From Sphingomonas sp. IC-56 (GTDB lineage Bacteria > Pseudomonadota > Alphaproteobacteria > Sphingomonadales > Sphingomonadaceae), in assembly GCF_021043375.1 (NCBI RefSeq), contig NZ_JAJNDV010000001.1, positions 587,156 to 651,155 of the forward strand: a DNA stretch of 64,000 nt, read 5' to 3'. Position numbers and translations under genes: made by a program. Below the pieces are notes generated by a model. The model saw only the letters and a program-made list of their open reading frames with translations. It did no database searches and was not told the DNA's origin. Each line of letters opens with the position of its first letter. Position 1 is the first letter of the stretch. Positions 43,101 through 50,952 of this stretch are shown here, one piece after another.

Positions 43101-43485
43101 GCGTGGGCGTGCCGCCGGCGATCGGCATGGTGTAGATGTCGCCAAGCAGGGTGAAGGCCAGCGTCTGCCCGTCGGGGCTGACGTCCAGGTCCATCCAGCT
43201 GCCTTCGCTGACGCGGATCGGCACCTGGCGGATGGTGGCGCCTTCAGGCGCGTTGACGTCCCATTTGCGCTTTTCCGCCTTGGGCGCGGTCACGGTCTGC
43301 GCAGCAGCGGCGGGTGCCGGCGCGGCGTTGGGGAGCGGCTGGGGCTGAGCGTCGGGGCGAACCACCTGATCCTCCGGCGCCTGGGTCTGCTGCACCGGCG
43401 GCTGGGGCGGAGTGGGCGCGACCTGGGCCTGGGCCTGGTGCGCGGCCAGTGCCGCCATCGAGACGAGTGCGATCCGAAGCTTCAT
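40120..43485 (-). CDS. Exported amidohydrolase with PD40 beta-propeller (imidazolonepropionase-like)
   Basis: This 1121-residue protein has a signal (MKLRIALVSMAALAAHQAQA) and then a Pro/Gln-rich linker. TolB-like PD40 repeats follow over about residues 90-680 (LDVSPDGQTLAF, PRFSPDGRRIAFTSDRGG, PSWSPDGRYIAAK and others). An amidohydrolase domain follows, with GLIDAHAHG at about 766-774, VAEGGS, HNIP, GAHGQ and the late Asp region LEPGKLADLVVLDADP. Such proteins are thought to be secreted peptidases or amidases; substrate unknown. It lies 12 bases after the DUF885 gene on the same strand, suggesting a peptide-degrading operon. Confidence 0.92.
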   Translation of the reverse strand: MKLRIALVSMAALAAHQAQAQVAPTPPQPPVQQTQAPEDQVVRPDAQPQPLPNAAPAPAAAAQTVTAPKAEKRKWDVNAPEGATIRQVPIRVSEGSWMDLDVSPDGQTLAFTLLGDIYTMPIAGGTPTRIAEGLAWEVQPRFSPDGRRIAFTSDRGGGDNIWVMNRDGSDKRQVTKEDFRLLNQPSWSPDGRYIAAKKHFTTGRSLGTGEVWLYHVSGGAGVMLVKRPNETHQKELGEPIYSPDGKSIFYTRNVTPGPIFEYAQDSNTDLFDIERYELATGEISKAVTGAGGAVRPTPSPDGRYIAFVRREATRSKLYIKDLVSGEERKIYDDLDQDVQETWAVTGVYPNMAWLPGGKSLVFWAKGKIRRIDADGSNAREIPFRVDDTRGVIDAPHPQIAVAPDRFTTSMPRFAAVSPDGRQVVFESLGKLWVKPMGSGAARRLTSGDDGFELFPSWSRDGRSLVFVNWTDEGLGRIRTIAASGGRPRDVTTQPGHYARPRFSPDGKTIVFERVSAGSMTSPRWSQDPGVYRVAATGGDITRVALGMASPQFGASNDRIYMLGDANEGGKSQRQLVSTNLSGQDKRVHANGELVTDFSVAPSGEFVAFRQNYAAYVVPLMPGNQSVALAADTKALPVTKVSAGGADYLHWSNDGAQLHWSLGPTVYTAQTAQFFPDAPRPEGAPAFVPPATGVSLAREVAAVKPTGTVAITGARLVTMADASGGIIDDGVVVIRGDRIVAVGPRASTAIPQGATLVDAAGKTIIPGLIDAHAHGPAGLDELIPQRNWSMLQNLALGTTTLHDPSNRSSEIFAASEMQRAGLILAPRIFSTGEIVYGAKAADVYAQIDSLDDALAHVRRLKAQGAHSVKNYNQPRREQRQQVIEAARRENMQVVAEGGSLFGMDMNLVADGNSTLEHNIPLETFYEDVLQFFPQTKTNYTPTLIVSYGGLAGDPYWRQATDVFAHPLLQAHTPPTVLLADNARRIKAPESNFVDDDNAREAHKLAKRGVLVSIGAHGQQAGIGAHWELWSFVRGGMTPMEALRAGTIVSAQSLGMARDIGSLEPGKLADLVVLDADPTTDIRNSDKVSRVMLGGRLYDAKTLDEVSTGTAKRGSYWWETKGK

Positions 43486-43497
43486 GATGTCCCCCGT

Positions 43498-45240
43498 TTA
43501 GTTCTTGGTATCGGCATGTGGATTGGGGCCGCCCGCGTCAATCCAGCGGTCGACCTGCTCCTCCAAAAGCGGCAGCGGCACCGAGCCCAGGCTCAGCACC
43601 AGGTCGTGGAACCAGCGCTGGTCGAACTTGTCGCCCAGGCGGCGCTCGGCATCGGCGCGCTTGCGGCGGAAGGTGAGTTCGCCCAGCTTGTAGGCGAGCG
43701 CCTGGCCGGGCCAGCTGATATAGCGGTCGACCTCGGTCTCAACCTCGCGCTGCGACAGTGCGGTGTGGCTCGCGAGATAGTCGATCGCCTGCTTGCGGCT
43801 CCAGCCCTGATGGTGGATGCCGGTGTCGATCACCAGCCGGGCGGCGCGCCACATCTCGTAGGACTGGCGCCCGAACTCCTCATAGGGCGTGCGGTAAATG
43901 CCCATCTTGGTGCCCAGCCACTCGGTGTAGAGCCCCCACCCTTCGCCAAAGCCGGAGAAATAGGTCTGGCGGCGGAAAGCCGGCTGGTTCGGCCCTTCGC
44001 GCGCGATCGCGGCCTGAAGGCTGTGGCCGGGGCTGCACTCGTGCAGGGTCAGCGCCGGGATCTGATAGAGCGGCCGCGCCGGCAGGTCGTAGGTGTTCAT
44101 CATGCACGATTCCAACCCGCCGCGCCCGGCGGTGTAGAAGGGTGCGATGGCGTCGGGCACGGGCCGAATGGTGAAGCGGTAGCGGGGCAAGAAGCCGATG
44201 GTGTTCTTGAGCTCGCCGTCGACCCGCTTGGCAACATAGGCCGACACGCCGAGCAGTTCGTCGGGCGTCTTGGCGTAGAAGCGCTGGTCGGTGCGCAGGA
44301 AGCGGATGAACGCGGCCAGGTCGCCGGTGAAGCCGGCAGCCGCCTTGGTCTTCTCCATGTCGGCCTGGATGCGCGCGACTTCCTTCAGGCCGATGGCGTG
44401 GATCTGCTCGGCGGTCAGGTCGGTAGTCGTGTATTCGCGGATCTGCGCCTGGTAGAAGGCCTTGCCGTCCGGCATCACTTCGGCGGCCAGCGTGGTGCGG
44501 GCGCGCGGCAGATAGTCGCTTCGGAAGAAGCGCAGCAGCTTGGTGTAAGCCGGCACGATCTGCTGCGTGATCGCCGCGCGGGCGGCGGCGCGCAGGCGCT
44601 CCTGCTCGGCGGCGGGAATGCTGTCGGGCAAGTTCTCGAACGGCGCATAGAACGGGTTCTTGCCCGGGTCGGCGACCGCAAAAGCCTCGATCGACGTGTC
44701 GCGCCCAGTCAGCGTGACGCGCGGCACGCTGAAGCCGCGGGCGAGGCCCGCGCGCATATTGGCGATCTGTTCGTCGAAATAGCGCGGCACGTCGCGCATG
44801 CGGCCCAGATAGCGCTCATATTCCACCGCCTTGCGGAACGGCTGGCGCGCGGCGATGCCGGACCAGAAATTGCTATCGGCGTTGAACGGCATCTCCCACA
44901 GGCGGAAGCGCTGCTCGGCGACCATGGCTTCCAGCGTGGTGCGGAACACCGCAGCGTTGATCCGCTCGGGCTGCGAAAGCTGCGCGGCGGGGATGCGGTT
45001 CAGCGCCGCGAGCGCGGTCTGCCAATAGCCGAGCCGGCGCTGCTGGTTCGCCGGATCGACGCGGGGGAGATGGTCGGCGCCCGCCGTCCAGTTCTCGTCC
45101 TCCTCGAGCCGGCCAAACTCCTTCTGCCGCCAACGCCATTCGGTGTCGTAGAGCGTGCGTAGCTGAGCGTCGGCACTGGCCTGCGCGGCGACGGGCCCGG
45201 AAACCAGCAGGGCGCAGGCAAGCAGAGCGTGCTTCAACAT
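43498..45240 (-). CDS. DUF885 family metallopeptidase, Sec-exported
   Basis: This 580-residue protein has a signal (MLKHALLACALLVSGPVAAQA). The DUF885 core is all-helical with the zinc-type motif ALTLHECSPGHSLQAAI (HExxPGH), YFSGFGEGWGLYTEWLG and RLVIDTGIHHQGWSRKQAIDYL. These are carboxypeptidase-like enzymes of limited characterisation. An alternative ATG at 45252 overlaps the upstream gene's stop (TGATG), which would make translation coupled. The next gene upstream is a paralogue with the same motifs. Confidence 0.92.
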   Translation of the reverse strand: MLKHALLACALLVSGPVAAQASADAQLRTLYDTEWRWRQKEFGRLEEDENWTAGADHLPRVDPANQQRRLGYWQTALAALNRIPAAQLSQPERINAAVFRTTLEAMVAEQRFRLWEMPFNADSNFWSGIAARQPFRKAVEYERYLGRMRDVPRYFDEQIANMRAGLARGFSVPRVTLTGRDTSIEAFAVADPGKNPFYAPFENLPDSIPAAEQERLRAAARAAITQQIVPAYTKLLRFFRSDYLPRARTTLAAEVMPDGKAFYQAQIREYTTTDLTAEQIHAIGLKEVARIQADMEKTKAAAGFTGDLAAFIRFLRTDQRFYAKTPDELLGVSAYVAKRVDGELKNTIGFLPRYRFTIRPVPDAIAPFYTAGRGGLESCMMNTYDLPARPLYQIPALTLHECSPGHSLQAAIAREGPNQPAFRRQTYFSGFGEGWGLYTEWLGTKMGIYRTPYEEFGRQSYEMWRAARLVIDTGIHHQGWSRKQAIDYLASHTALSQREVETEVDRYISWPGQALAYKLGELTFRRKRADAERRLGDKFDQRWFHDLVLSLGSVPLPLLEEQVDRWIDAGGPNPHADTKN

Positions 45241-45251
45241 GTTCGATCCCA

Positions 45252-47069
45252 TCAGGCGCGGCGCGCGCGCGTGCGCTCGGCCACCAGCGTCTCCATGACG
45301 GTGAGCGGCATCGCCCCGCTCAGCAGCACTTCGTGGAACCACTTGAGGTCGAACCGGTCGCCCAGCGCCGTTTCGGCGGTCTTGCGCGCGCGGGTCCAGG
45401 CCATGTGACCCACCTTGTACGAACAGGCTTGGCCCGGCTGTGTGGAGTATCGCTCGACCTCGCGCTGCGAGCGCGGTGCGGCCATGCCGGTGGTGTCGAC
45501 CAGATATTGCGTCGCCTGTTCGCGGGTCCAGCGCTTGGTATGAATGCCGGTATCGACCACGAGCCGCGCGGCACGGAACAGGAAGGACTGGAGATAACCC
45601 GCACGCTCAAGCGGCGTGGCATAGGCGCCCAGTTCGTCGGCCAGCTGCTCGGCATAGAGCGCCCAACCCTCGGTATAGGCGCCAAAGAAGCCGAGCTTGC
45701 GCAGCAGCGGGATTTCCTTGGATTGCTGCGAAAGGCTGATCTGGAGGTGATGCCCGGGAACGCCCTCATGATAGGTCAGCGCCGGCAGGCTGTATTTGGG
45801 CCAGTCGCCCGGGTCCTTCAGGTTGATGAAGTAGATCGCCGGGCGGGAGCCATCGAGCGACGCGCGCTTGTAATAGCCATTGGAGGCGCCGTCTTGGATC
45901 TCCACGGGGACCGCACGGATTTCCAGCGGCGCGTCGGACACGGTGGCGAAGGCTCGAGGCAGTCTCGACTGCATCTGCCGCGCACCCTCGTTCAGCGACG
46001 CGATCAGCGCCTCCCGCCCCGCAGGCGTGTCGGGATAAAGCTGCGAAGGATCGGCGTTGAGCGCGGTCAGCCGCTGGCCCACCGTGCCGCTCGCCATCCC
46101 GTTGGCTTTGAGGATCGTGTCCAGCTCGGCGCTGATCTCGGCGACTTGCGCCAGGCCCATGCGGTGCACTTCGTCGGGAGTGAAGCGGGTGGTCGTCGCC
46201 TGTTCGAGCGCGGTTGCGTACAGCGCGTCGCCGTCCTTCAGACGCCACACGCCCGCGCCAGCCTTGGTCTGGCCGCGCAGCTGCGTGACGAGCGCGATCT
46301 GGCGGTCGAGCGCGGGATACACCTGGCCTTCCACGATCCTGGCGGCGGAGGCAGCCCAGTCGCCGGCAAGTCCCTTGCGCGCCGCCCGATCCGACAGCGA
46401 GCGGACCAGGCTGCTCTGCGCCGGCGCGGCGCTGCGCAGCTTGCGTATCTGACCCAGCGTCAGGTCGAGCGCGAATTCCGGCGCAATGAAGCCGCGCCCG
46501 GCCTGTTCGCGCTGCACGGCCACGTCTTGGTCGAGCACGTCCGCGAACGCACCAAGCCGCGCGAGATAGGCGTCGGCATCCTCGCGCGTCTCGACGACAT
46601 GGGTGTCGTTGAGGAAATCGGGAACGCTGAAATAGGCGCCGCCCTGCTGGAAGATTCGGTAGGGCCGGATCGCGGTATCGATGCCGAAGCGCTCCGGCGC
46701 GGCGGTCTGCTGGCGCAGCGAATACAGGACGATCTCGCGATTAAGCGCGCCGGCCGGGGTCAGGCCTGCCGCCGGAAACCGCTCAAGCTCGCCAAGCCAC
46801 GCCTTGTTGGCGGCAAGCGTCTGCTGGCGCGCGGCGGCGGACACGTCGTCCAGGCGGCGTTTGGCACCGGCGCGCGCGCCCTTGTCAAAGCCGAGCGACG
46901 TGGCGAACTGCGGCGAACGGTTCAGACGATCATCGACGATGCGGTCGAACAGAGCGTTCAGCCTGGCGTCGGCATCGCCCTGCTGCGGCGCTGCGAAGGC
47001 GGCCCCGCCGCCTACCGTGGAAACGGCGAGTGCGCTCGCCGAGCAGCCGAGAAACGTGCGACGATCCAT
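45252..47069 (-). CDS. DUF885 family metallopeptidase, Tat-exported
   Basis: This 605-residue paralogue of the next gene starts MDRRTFLGCSASALAVSTVG, a twin-arginine signal. The core has LTYHEGVPGHHLQISLSQQ (HExxPGH), FGAYTEGWALYAEQLADELG and RLVVDTGIHTKRWTREQATQYL. Tat export implies folding, probably with metal, in the cytoplasm first. Overlap with the downstream gene start points to an operon of two DUF885 peptidases plus the PD40-amidohydrolase. The frame open upstream of 47069 lacks a signal and is rejected as start. Confidence 0.92.
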   Translation of the reverse strand: MDRRTFLGCSASALAVSTVGGGAAFAAPQQGDADARLNALFDRIVDDRLNRSPQFATSLGFDKGARAGAKRRLDDVSAAARQQTLAANKAWLGELERFPAAGLTPAGALNREIVLYSLRQQTAAPERFGIDTAIRPYRIFQQGGAYFSVPDFLNDTHVVETREDADAYLARLGAFADVLDQDVAVQREQAGRGFIAPEFALDLTLGQIRKLRSAAPAQSSLVRSLSDRAARKGLAGDWAASAARIVEGQVYPALDRQIALVTQLRGQTKAGAGVWRLKDGDALYATALEQATTTRFTPDEVHRMGLAQVAEISAELDTILKANGMASGTVGQRLTALNADPSQLYPDTPAGREALIASLNEGARQMQSRLPRAFATVSDAPLEIRAVPVEIQDGASNGYYKRASLDGSRPAIYFINLKDPGDWPKYSLPALTYHEGVPGHHLQISLSQQSKEIPLLRKLGFFGAYTEGWALYAEQLADELGAYATPLERAGYLQSFLFRAARLVVDTGIHTKRWTREQATQYLVDTTGMAAPRSQREVERYSTQPGQACSYKVGHMAWTRARKTAETALGDRFDLKWFHEVLLSGAMPLTVMETLVAERTRARRA

Positions 47070-47327
47070 GCCAAGCCCCCTTGTTGTTGCGGTCGAATGT
47101 GGACGAGGGCGAGGTTGGCGAACAAGCCTTTTTGCATGTCTGGCGATCGGCAGCCGCAGCAACCGTTTGTGGGGCGTCACCAACATAGGTTCGTTGCGAA
47201 GCGTGCGGTGGGCACCCTATCTGCGGCCAGGACGTTGGGCGCCCGTGGCGGCGTGCGTGCCGTGCCTTAATTTTGGCCATCCCGGGCGGCAGAGGGATGG
47301 CAGGCGTGATCGGGCAGTTTCCGGCCC

Positions 47328-47342
47328 GGTCCGTACCGGACC
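47328..47342. promoter_or_regulatory. Palindrome upstream of the glycosyltransferase operon
   Basis: GGTCCG and CGGACC arms flank TAC, ending 30 bases before the ATG at 47373. It may be an operator or an mRNA hairpin in the leader. The rest of the 303-base divergent gap 47070-47372 shows no gene or repeat. Confidence 0.4.
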
Positions 47343-47372
47343 CTTTGCGGTCTTTGGTGGAGCGACGACGTA

Positions 47373-48407
47373 ATGGTGCAGCCGCAATCGGCTTTCTCAG
47401 ATTCAGGCAGCGTAGAGCGCCTTCAGGCGAAACGCCGCCCGGTGAAGCTGATCATCCAGATTCCATGCTTCAACGAAGCCGAACATCTCGGCCCCACGCT
47501 CGCCGACCTGCCACGCTCGATTCCCGGCGTGGACATCATCGAAACGCTGGTGATCAGCGACGGCAGCCGTGACGCAACCGTGGAAGTAGCTCGCGCCTGC
47601 GGCGTCGATCACATTGTCGACCTGCCGATCAACAAGGGGCTGGCCCACGGCTTCATGGCCGGGCTCGACCGGGCGCTGCGCGAAGGTGCGGACATCATCG
47701 TCAACACCGACGCCGACAACCAGTACCGCGCCGCCGACATCCACAAGCTGGTCCGCCCGATCCTGGACCGTGAGGCCGAGTTCGTGGTCGGCGACCGCCC
47801 CATCCCAGACATCGCCCACTTCTCGCGCCACAAGCGCGCGCTCCAGCATATCGGCAGCTGGGTGGTGCGGATGGCGTCGGGCACCAAGGTGGGCGACGCG
47901 CCCAGCGGCTTTCGCGCGCTGTCGCGCGAGGCGGCGCTGCGCATCAACACCTTCGACAGCTATACCTACACGCTCGAGACGATCGTCCATGCCGGGCTGT
48001 CGGACGTGCGCATCGTGTCGGTGCCGATCGGCGTCAACGGCGAGACGCGGCCCTCGCGGCTGGTGCGCTCGATCCCCGATTATGTCGCACGATCGGCCCG
48101 GTCGATCGTGCGTACCACCCTGATCTATCAACCCGCGCGCAGCTTCGTGCTGATGAGCATTCCGCTGGCGGTGCTGGGCACCATCCTGCTCGCGCGCTGG
48201 CTGTGGCTCTATGTCGACGGATCGCCGCGCGCGCATGTTCCCAGCCTCCTCGCGTCCGCCGGGCTGCTCCTCACCTGCGTGTTCCTGTGGATCGCGGCGG
48301 TGCTGGGCAAGCTGCTGGCGATCAACCGGCGGTTGTTGCAGGATATTCAGTACCGGCTGCGCAAGTTCGATGCGCAGTTGAACGAAGCGGATGACGAGCG
48401 CCGTTGA
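47373..48407 (+). CDS. Glycosyltransferase family 2, polyprenyl-phosphate type with C-terminal membrane helices
   Basis: This 344-residue protein has a GT-A domain: KLIIQIPCFNEAEHLGPTLADLP, VISDGSRDAT, LPINKGLAHGFMAGLDRAL, the metal motif VNTDADNQY (about residues 110-118) and GDAPSGFRALSREAAL. This is the DPM1/ArnC-like subgroup that transfers sugar to polyprenyl phosphate. Two C-terminal helices follow (SFVLMSIPLAVLGTILLARWLWLY and LLASAGLLLTCVFLWIAAVLGKLL). It is first in a four-gene coupled operon; the stop overlaps the next start (TGATG). Confidence 0.9.
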   Translation: MVQPQSAFSDSGSVERLQAKRRPVKLIIQIPCFNEAEHLGPTLADLPRSIPGVDIIETLVISDGSRDATVEVARACGVDHIVDLPINKGLAHGFMAGLDRALREGADIIVNTDADNQYRAADIHKLVRPILDREAEFVVGDRPIPDIAHFSRHKRALQHIGSWVVRMASGTKVGDAPSGFRALSREAALRINTFDSYTYTLETIVHAGLSDVRIVSVPIGVNGETRPSRLVRSIPDYVARSARSIVRTTLIYQPARSFVLMSIPLAVLGTILLARWLWLYVDGSPRAHVPSLLASAGLLLTCVFLWIAAVLGKLLAINRRLLQDIQYRLRKFDAQLNEADDERR

Positions 48408-50020
48408 TGCCCGACATGCTTTCGGCCCGCGACCGGCTGGCGCAGGCGGCGCTTGCCAGCCTGCCCCACATCCTGATGCAGCAGGACCGCAACCCTGCGA
48501 GCGCCACCAATGGCTGCTTCGACCGCGCCTACTGGCATTACCGCATCCTCGATTTCCCCTGTGGGATGAGCCAGGAATTCGTGCTGCCGCTCGCGCTCGC
48601 CTGGGCGCTGCCGATGCCGGGCAACCGCTGGCATGGCGAAGCGGCGGTGCGCGACTGGGTGGAAGCCGGCATCCGCTATGCCGCGCGCTCGGCGCATGCC
48701 GATGGGTCGTGCGACGATTACTACCCGCATGAACGCGCCGCGGGCGCCGCAGCCTTCTCGCTGTTCGCCTGCTTGGAAGCAGCGAAGATCGTCGGGCTCG
48801 AGGGCGATGCCGAGATCGAGGCGTTCTTCGCCAAGCGCGCCGGCTGGCTGGCGCACCACCAGGAAAGCGGGCGGCTGTCCAACCATGAAGCGCTAATCAT
48901 CGCCTGCCTGGCGCGGATGAGCCAGCGCGATGCGGGACGCTGGAACGGCGCGCTGGCCGAGCGCGTCGCGCGGATCGCGTCGTGGCAGTCCGAAGAAGGC
49001 TGGTTCGACGAATATAGCGGCGCGGATCCGGGCTATCTGACGCTCACCATCGGCATGCTGGCCGATGCCGACGCGATCCGAGCGGACCTGAACCTCCAGC
49101 CGATGATCGATCGCGCGGTCGCCTTCCTCGCCACGATGATGCACCCCGACGGTACGCTCGGCGGTGAATATACCAGCCGCGCGACGGTGAACTTCTTCCC
49201 GCATGGACTGGAGATGATCGGCGCGCGCAACCCCCACGCGCTCGCCATCGCCGAGCGTGGCTATCGCCGGTTCGAGAGCGATGTCGGCCCGAGCCATGCC
49301 GACGACCGCATCGTCGGCCACCACGCCTGGAGCCGCATGCTCGCCTGGCGCGCCTGGCAGCCTGCTCGCCCCGCCCCGCTGCCGCTGCCCGAGAGCCTCA
49401 CCGACCACGAGGCCGCGCAGATCCGCGTCCAGGCACGCGGCGACCTGCGGCTGTTCGCCGGCTGGAGCCGCGGCGCGGCGTTCCGGCTGTTCGATGGCGA
49501 GCAGCTGCTGCGCGCCGACACTGGCCCCACCCTGGCGCTCGCCGGCGGCAAAGTCGCGGTGTCGCACCTGCCCGGCATGCGCGTGGTCGAGCGCAGCGCC
49601 GACGCGATCGAAGTCGAAGGGCCGATGGCCTATGCCAAGACCGCGCGGCTTACCCCGGCCAAGTCGATCATACTCCGCCTGATGATGCTCACGGTCGGGC
49701 GCTGGTTCCCCGACCTGGTCCGCCGCATGCTCCAGGCGATCCTGGTCACCGGGCGCAAGGACGCGCCCTTCCACGCCAGCCGCCGCATTGCCTGGGAAGA
49801 CGGCGCGCTGGTCGTCACCGACCGCATCACCCCGCGCGCCGGCTGGGACACCGTCCGCCTGGCCGGGATCGGCGGCTTTCAGGTGTCGATCACCACCATC
49901 ATGGCGCGCGTCTGGGAGCCGGCACAGCTCCAGCCCTTCGACGACGTCACCGCGCAGGTGCGGGCGCTGTCGGGCAACACGCCGCTGGTCATCACCCGCC
50001 GTTACGAAAGCCGCGCATGA
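48407..50020 (+). CDS. Unknown protein, probably all-helical barrel (alpha/alpha toroid), in envelope operon
   Basis: This 537-residue protein has no signal or membrane helix. The first 330 residues have paired amphipathic helices with loops such as NPASATNGCFDRAYWHYRILDFP, ADGSCDDYYPHERAAGAAAFSLF, WFDEYSGADPGYLTLTIGMLADAD and HPDGTLGGEYTSRATVNFFPHGLEMIG. These suggest an (alpha/alpha)6 toroid like heparinase II/III or terpenoid-type enzymes. A beta-rich C-terminal region follows. YSGADPGYLTL and GGEYTSR could be active-site loops. No family is recognised. It may modify or degrade the glycan made by the preceding glycosyltransferase; that is inference. Confidence 0.85.
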   Translation: MPDMLSARDRLAQAALASLPHILMQQDRNPASATNGCFDRAYWHYRILDFPCGMSQEFVLPLALAWALPMPGNRWHGEAAVRDWVEAGIRYAARSAHADGSCDDYYPHERAAGAAAFSLFACLEAAKIVGLEGDAEIEAFFAKRAGWLAHHQESGRLSNHEALIIACLARMSQRDAGRWNGALAERVARIASWQSEEGWFDEYSGADPGYLTLTIGMLADADAIRADLNLQPMIDRAVAFLATMMHPDGTLGGEYTSRATVNFFPHGLEMIGARNPHALAIAERGYRRFESDVGPSHADDRIVGHHAWSRMLAWRAWQPARPAPLPLPESLTDHEAAQIRVQARGDLRLFAGWSRGAAFRLFDGEQLLRADTGPTLALAGGKVAVSHLPGMRVVERSADAIEVEGPMAYAKTARLTPAKSIILRLMMLTVGRWFPDLVRRMLQAILVTGRKDAPFHASRRIAWEDGALVVTDRITPRAGWDTVRLAGIGGFQVSITTIMARVWEPAQLQPFDDVTAQVRALSGNTPLVITRRYESRA

Positions 50021-50952
50021 AGAAGCGCCTGATCGGCATCGCCGTCAGCCTGGTGCTGATCGCGATCCTCTGGTCCAGCGTCGACTTCGCCGCGATCGTC
50101 ACCGCAGCGCGGCGTGCGGACCCGGTCTGGTTCTGGGCGGCGATCGCCATGGTCGTGCCGCTGACATTGGGAACGTCCGAGCGTTTCCGCGTGCTCGCCA
50201 ATGGCAGCGTTGGTCTTGGCACGTCGATCCGGCTGATCCTGTCGGCCTCCACCCTCAACCTCGTGCTTCCTTCCAAGATGGGCGACATCGCCAAGGCCTG
50301 GGTGCTGCGCCGCCGCGACGGCATGAGCGACGCGCGCGCGCTCACCCTGGTGGTGTTCGAAAAGATGCTCGACATGATGAGCCTGCTGGCGATGGGCACG
50401 GTCGCGCTGCTGGTCGCGGGCATGGACTTTCCCGGCGCGTGGCTGGCGCTGCTCGTCGTCGCGGGCGGCGCCTTGACGCTGTTCTGCGTGACGCTGCCCG
50501 GGCTGATGGCGCGCCTGCCGCTGCGCCGGCTGCTCGGCAAGCGCCGGCTTCCGGCAAAGCTCGCCGCAGTAACAGGCGCCTGGGGCGACCTCACCCGCAG
50601 CTTCTGGGCCGATCGGCCCAAGGCGCTGGCGATACTGGGCGGATCGCTGCTGATCTGGGTCGGGCATCTGGTGCAGATCTGGCTGTTCGCCCGCGCCATC
50701 GCCCCCACCATCCCCTTCCCCGAAACCGCGACCTTCGGCACGCTGGCGATCCTGGCCGGGTTGCTGCCCTTCACCTTTGCCGGCGTCGGCACGCGCGACG
50801 CCGCCCTGGTGCTGCTGTTCGCCCCCTGGCTGAGCGGCGGCGAGGCGGCACTGCTCGGCGTGTTCGCAACCTTGCGCTACGTGCTACCCGCCATCGCCGG
50901 GCTGCCGTTCGTGGGTGACTATTGGAAGCAGCGGACCGTGCCCGCGCAATGA
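50017..50952 (+). CDS. Lysylphosphatidylglycerol synthase-type (UPF0104/AglD-like) membrane protein
   Basis: This 311-residue protein has about eight helices and the LPG_synthase_TM family blocks: LGTSERFRVLANGSVGLGTSIRLILSASTLNLVLPSKMGDIAKAWVLRRRDG, LVVFEKMLDMMSLLAMG and LLPFTFAGVGTRDAALVLLF. The family is found in MprF and in the archaeal glycosyltransferase AglD, where this membrane part accompanies a GT2 domain. Here the GT2 is a separate gene two positions upstream. It overlaps both neighbours by four bases (ATGA). It may flip or handle a lipid-linked sugar. Confidence 0.9.
   Translation: MKKRLIGIAVSLVLIAILWSSVDFAAIVTAARRADPVWFWAAIAMVVPLTLGTSERFRVLANGSVGLGTSIRLILSASTLNLVLPSKMGDIAKAWVLRRRDGMSDARALTLVVFEKMLDMMSLLAMGTVALLVAGMDFPGAWLALLVVAGGALTLFCVTLPGLMARLPLRRLLGKRRLPAKLAAVTGAWGDLTRSFWADRPKALAILGGSLLIWVGHLVQIWLFARAIAPTIPFPETATFGTLAILAGLLPFTFAGVGTRDAALVLLFAPWLSGGEAALLGVFATLRYVLPAIAGLPFVGDYWKQRTVPAQ

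Noticed and set aside
41908..45162. A 1084-codon plus-strand frame opposite the PD40-amidohydrolase and DUF885 genes
   Set aside because: It spans two well-supported genes on the other strand and shows no protein-like motif or ribosome site.
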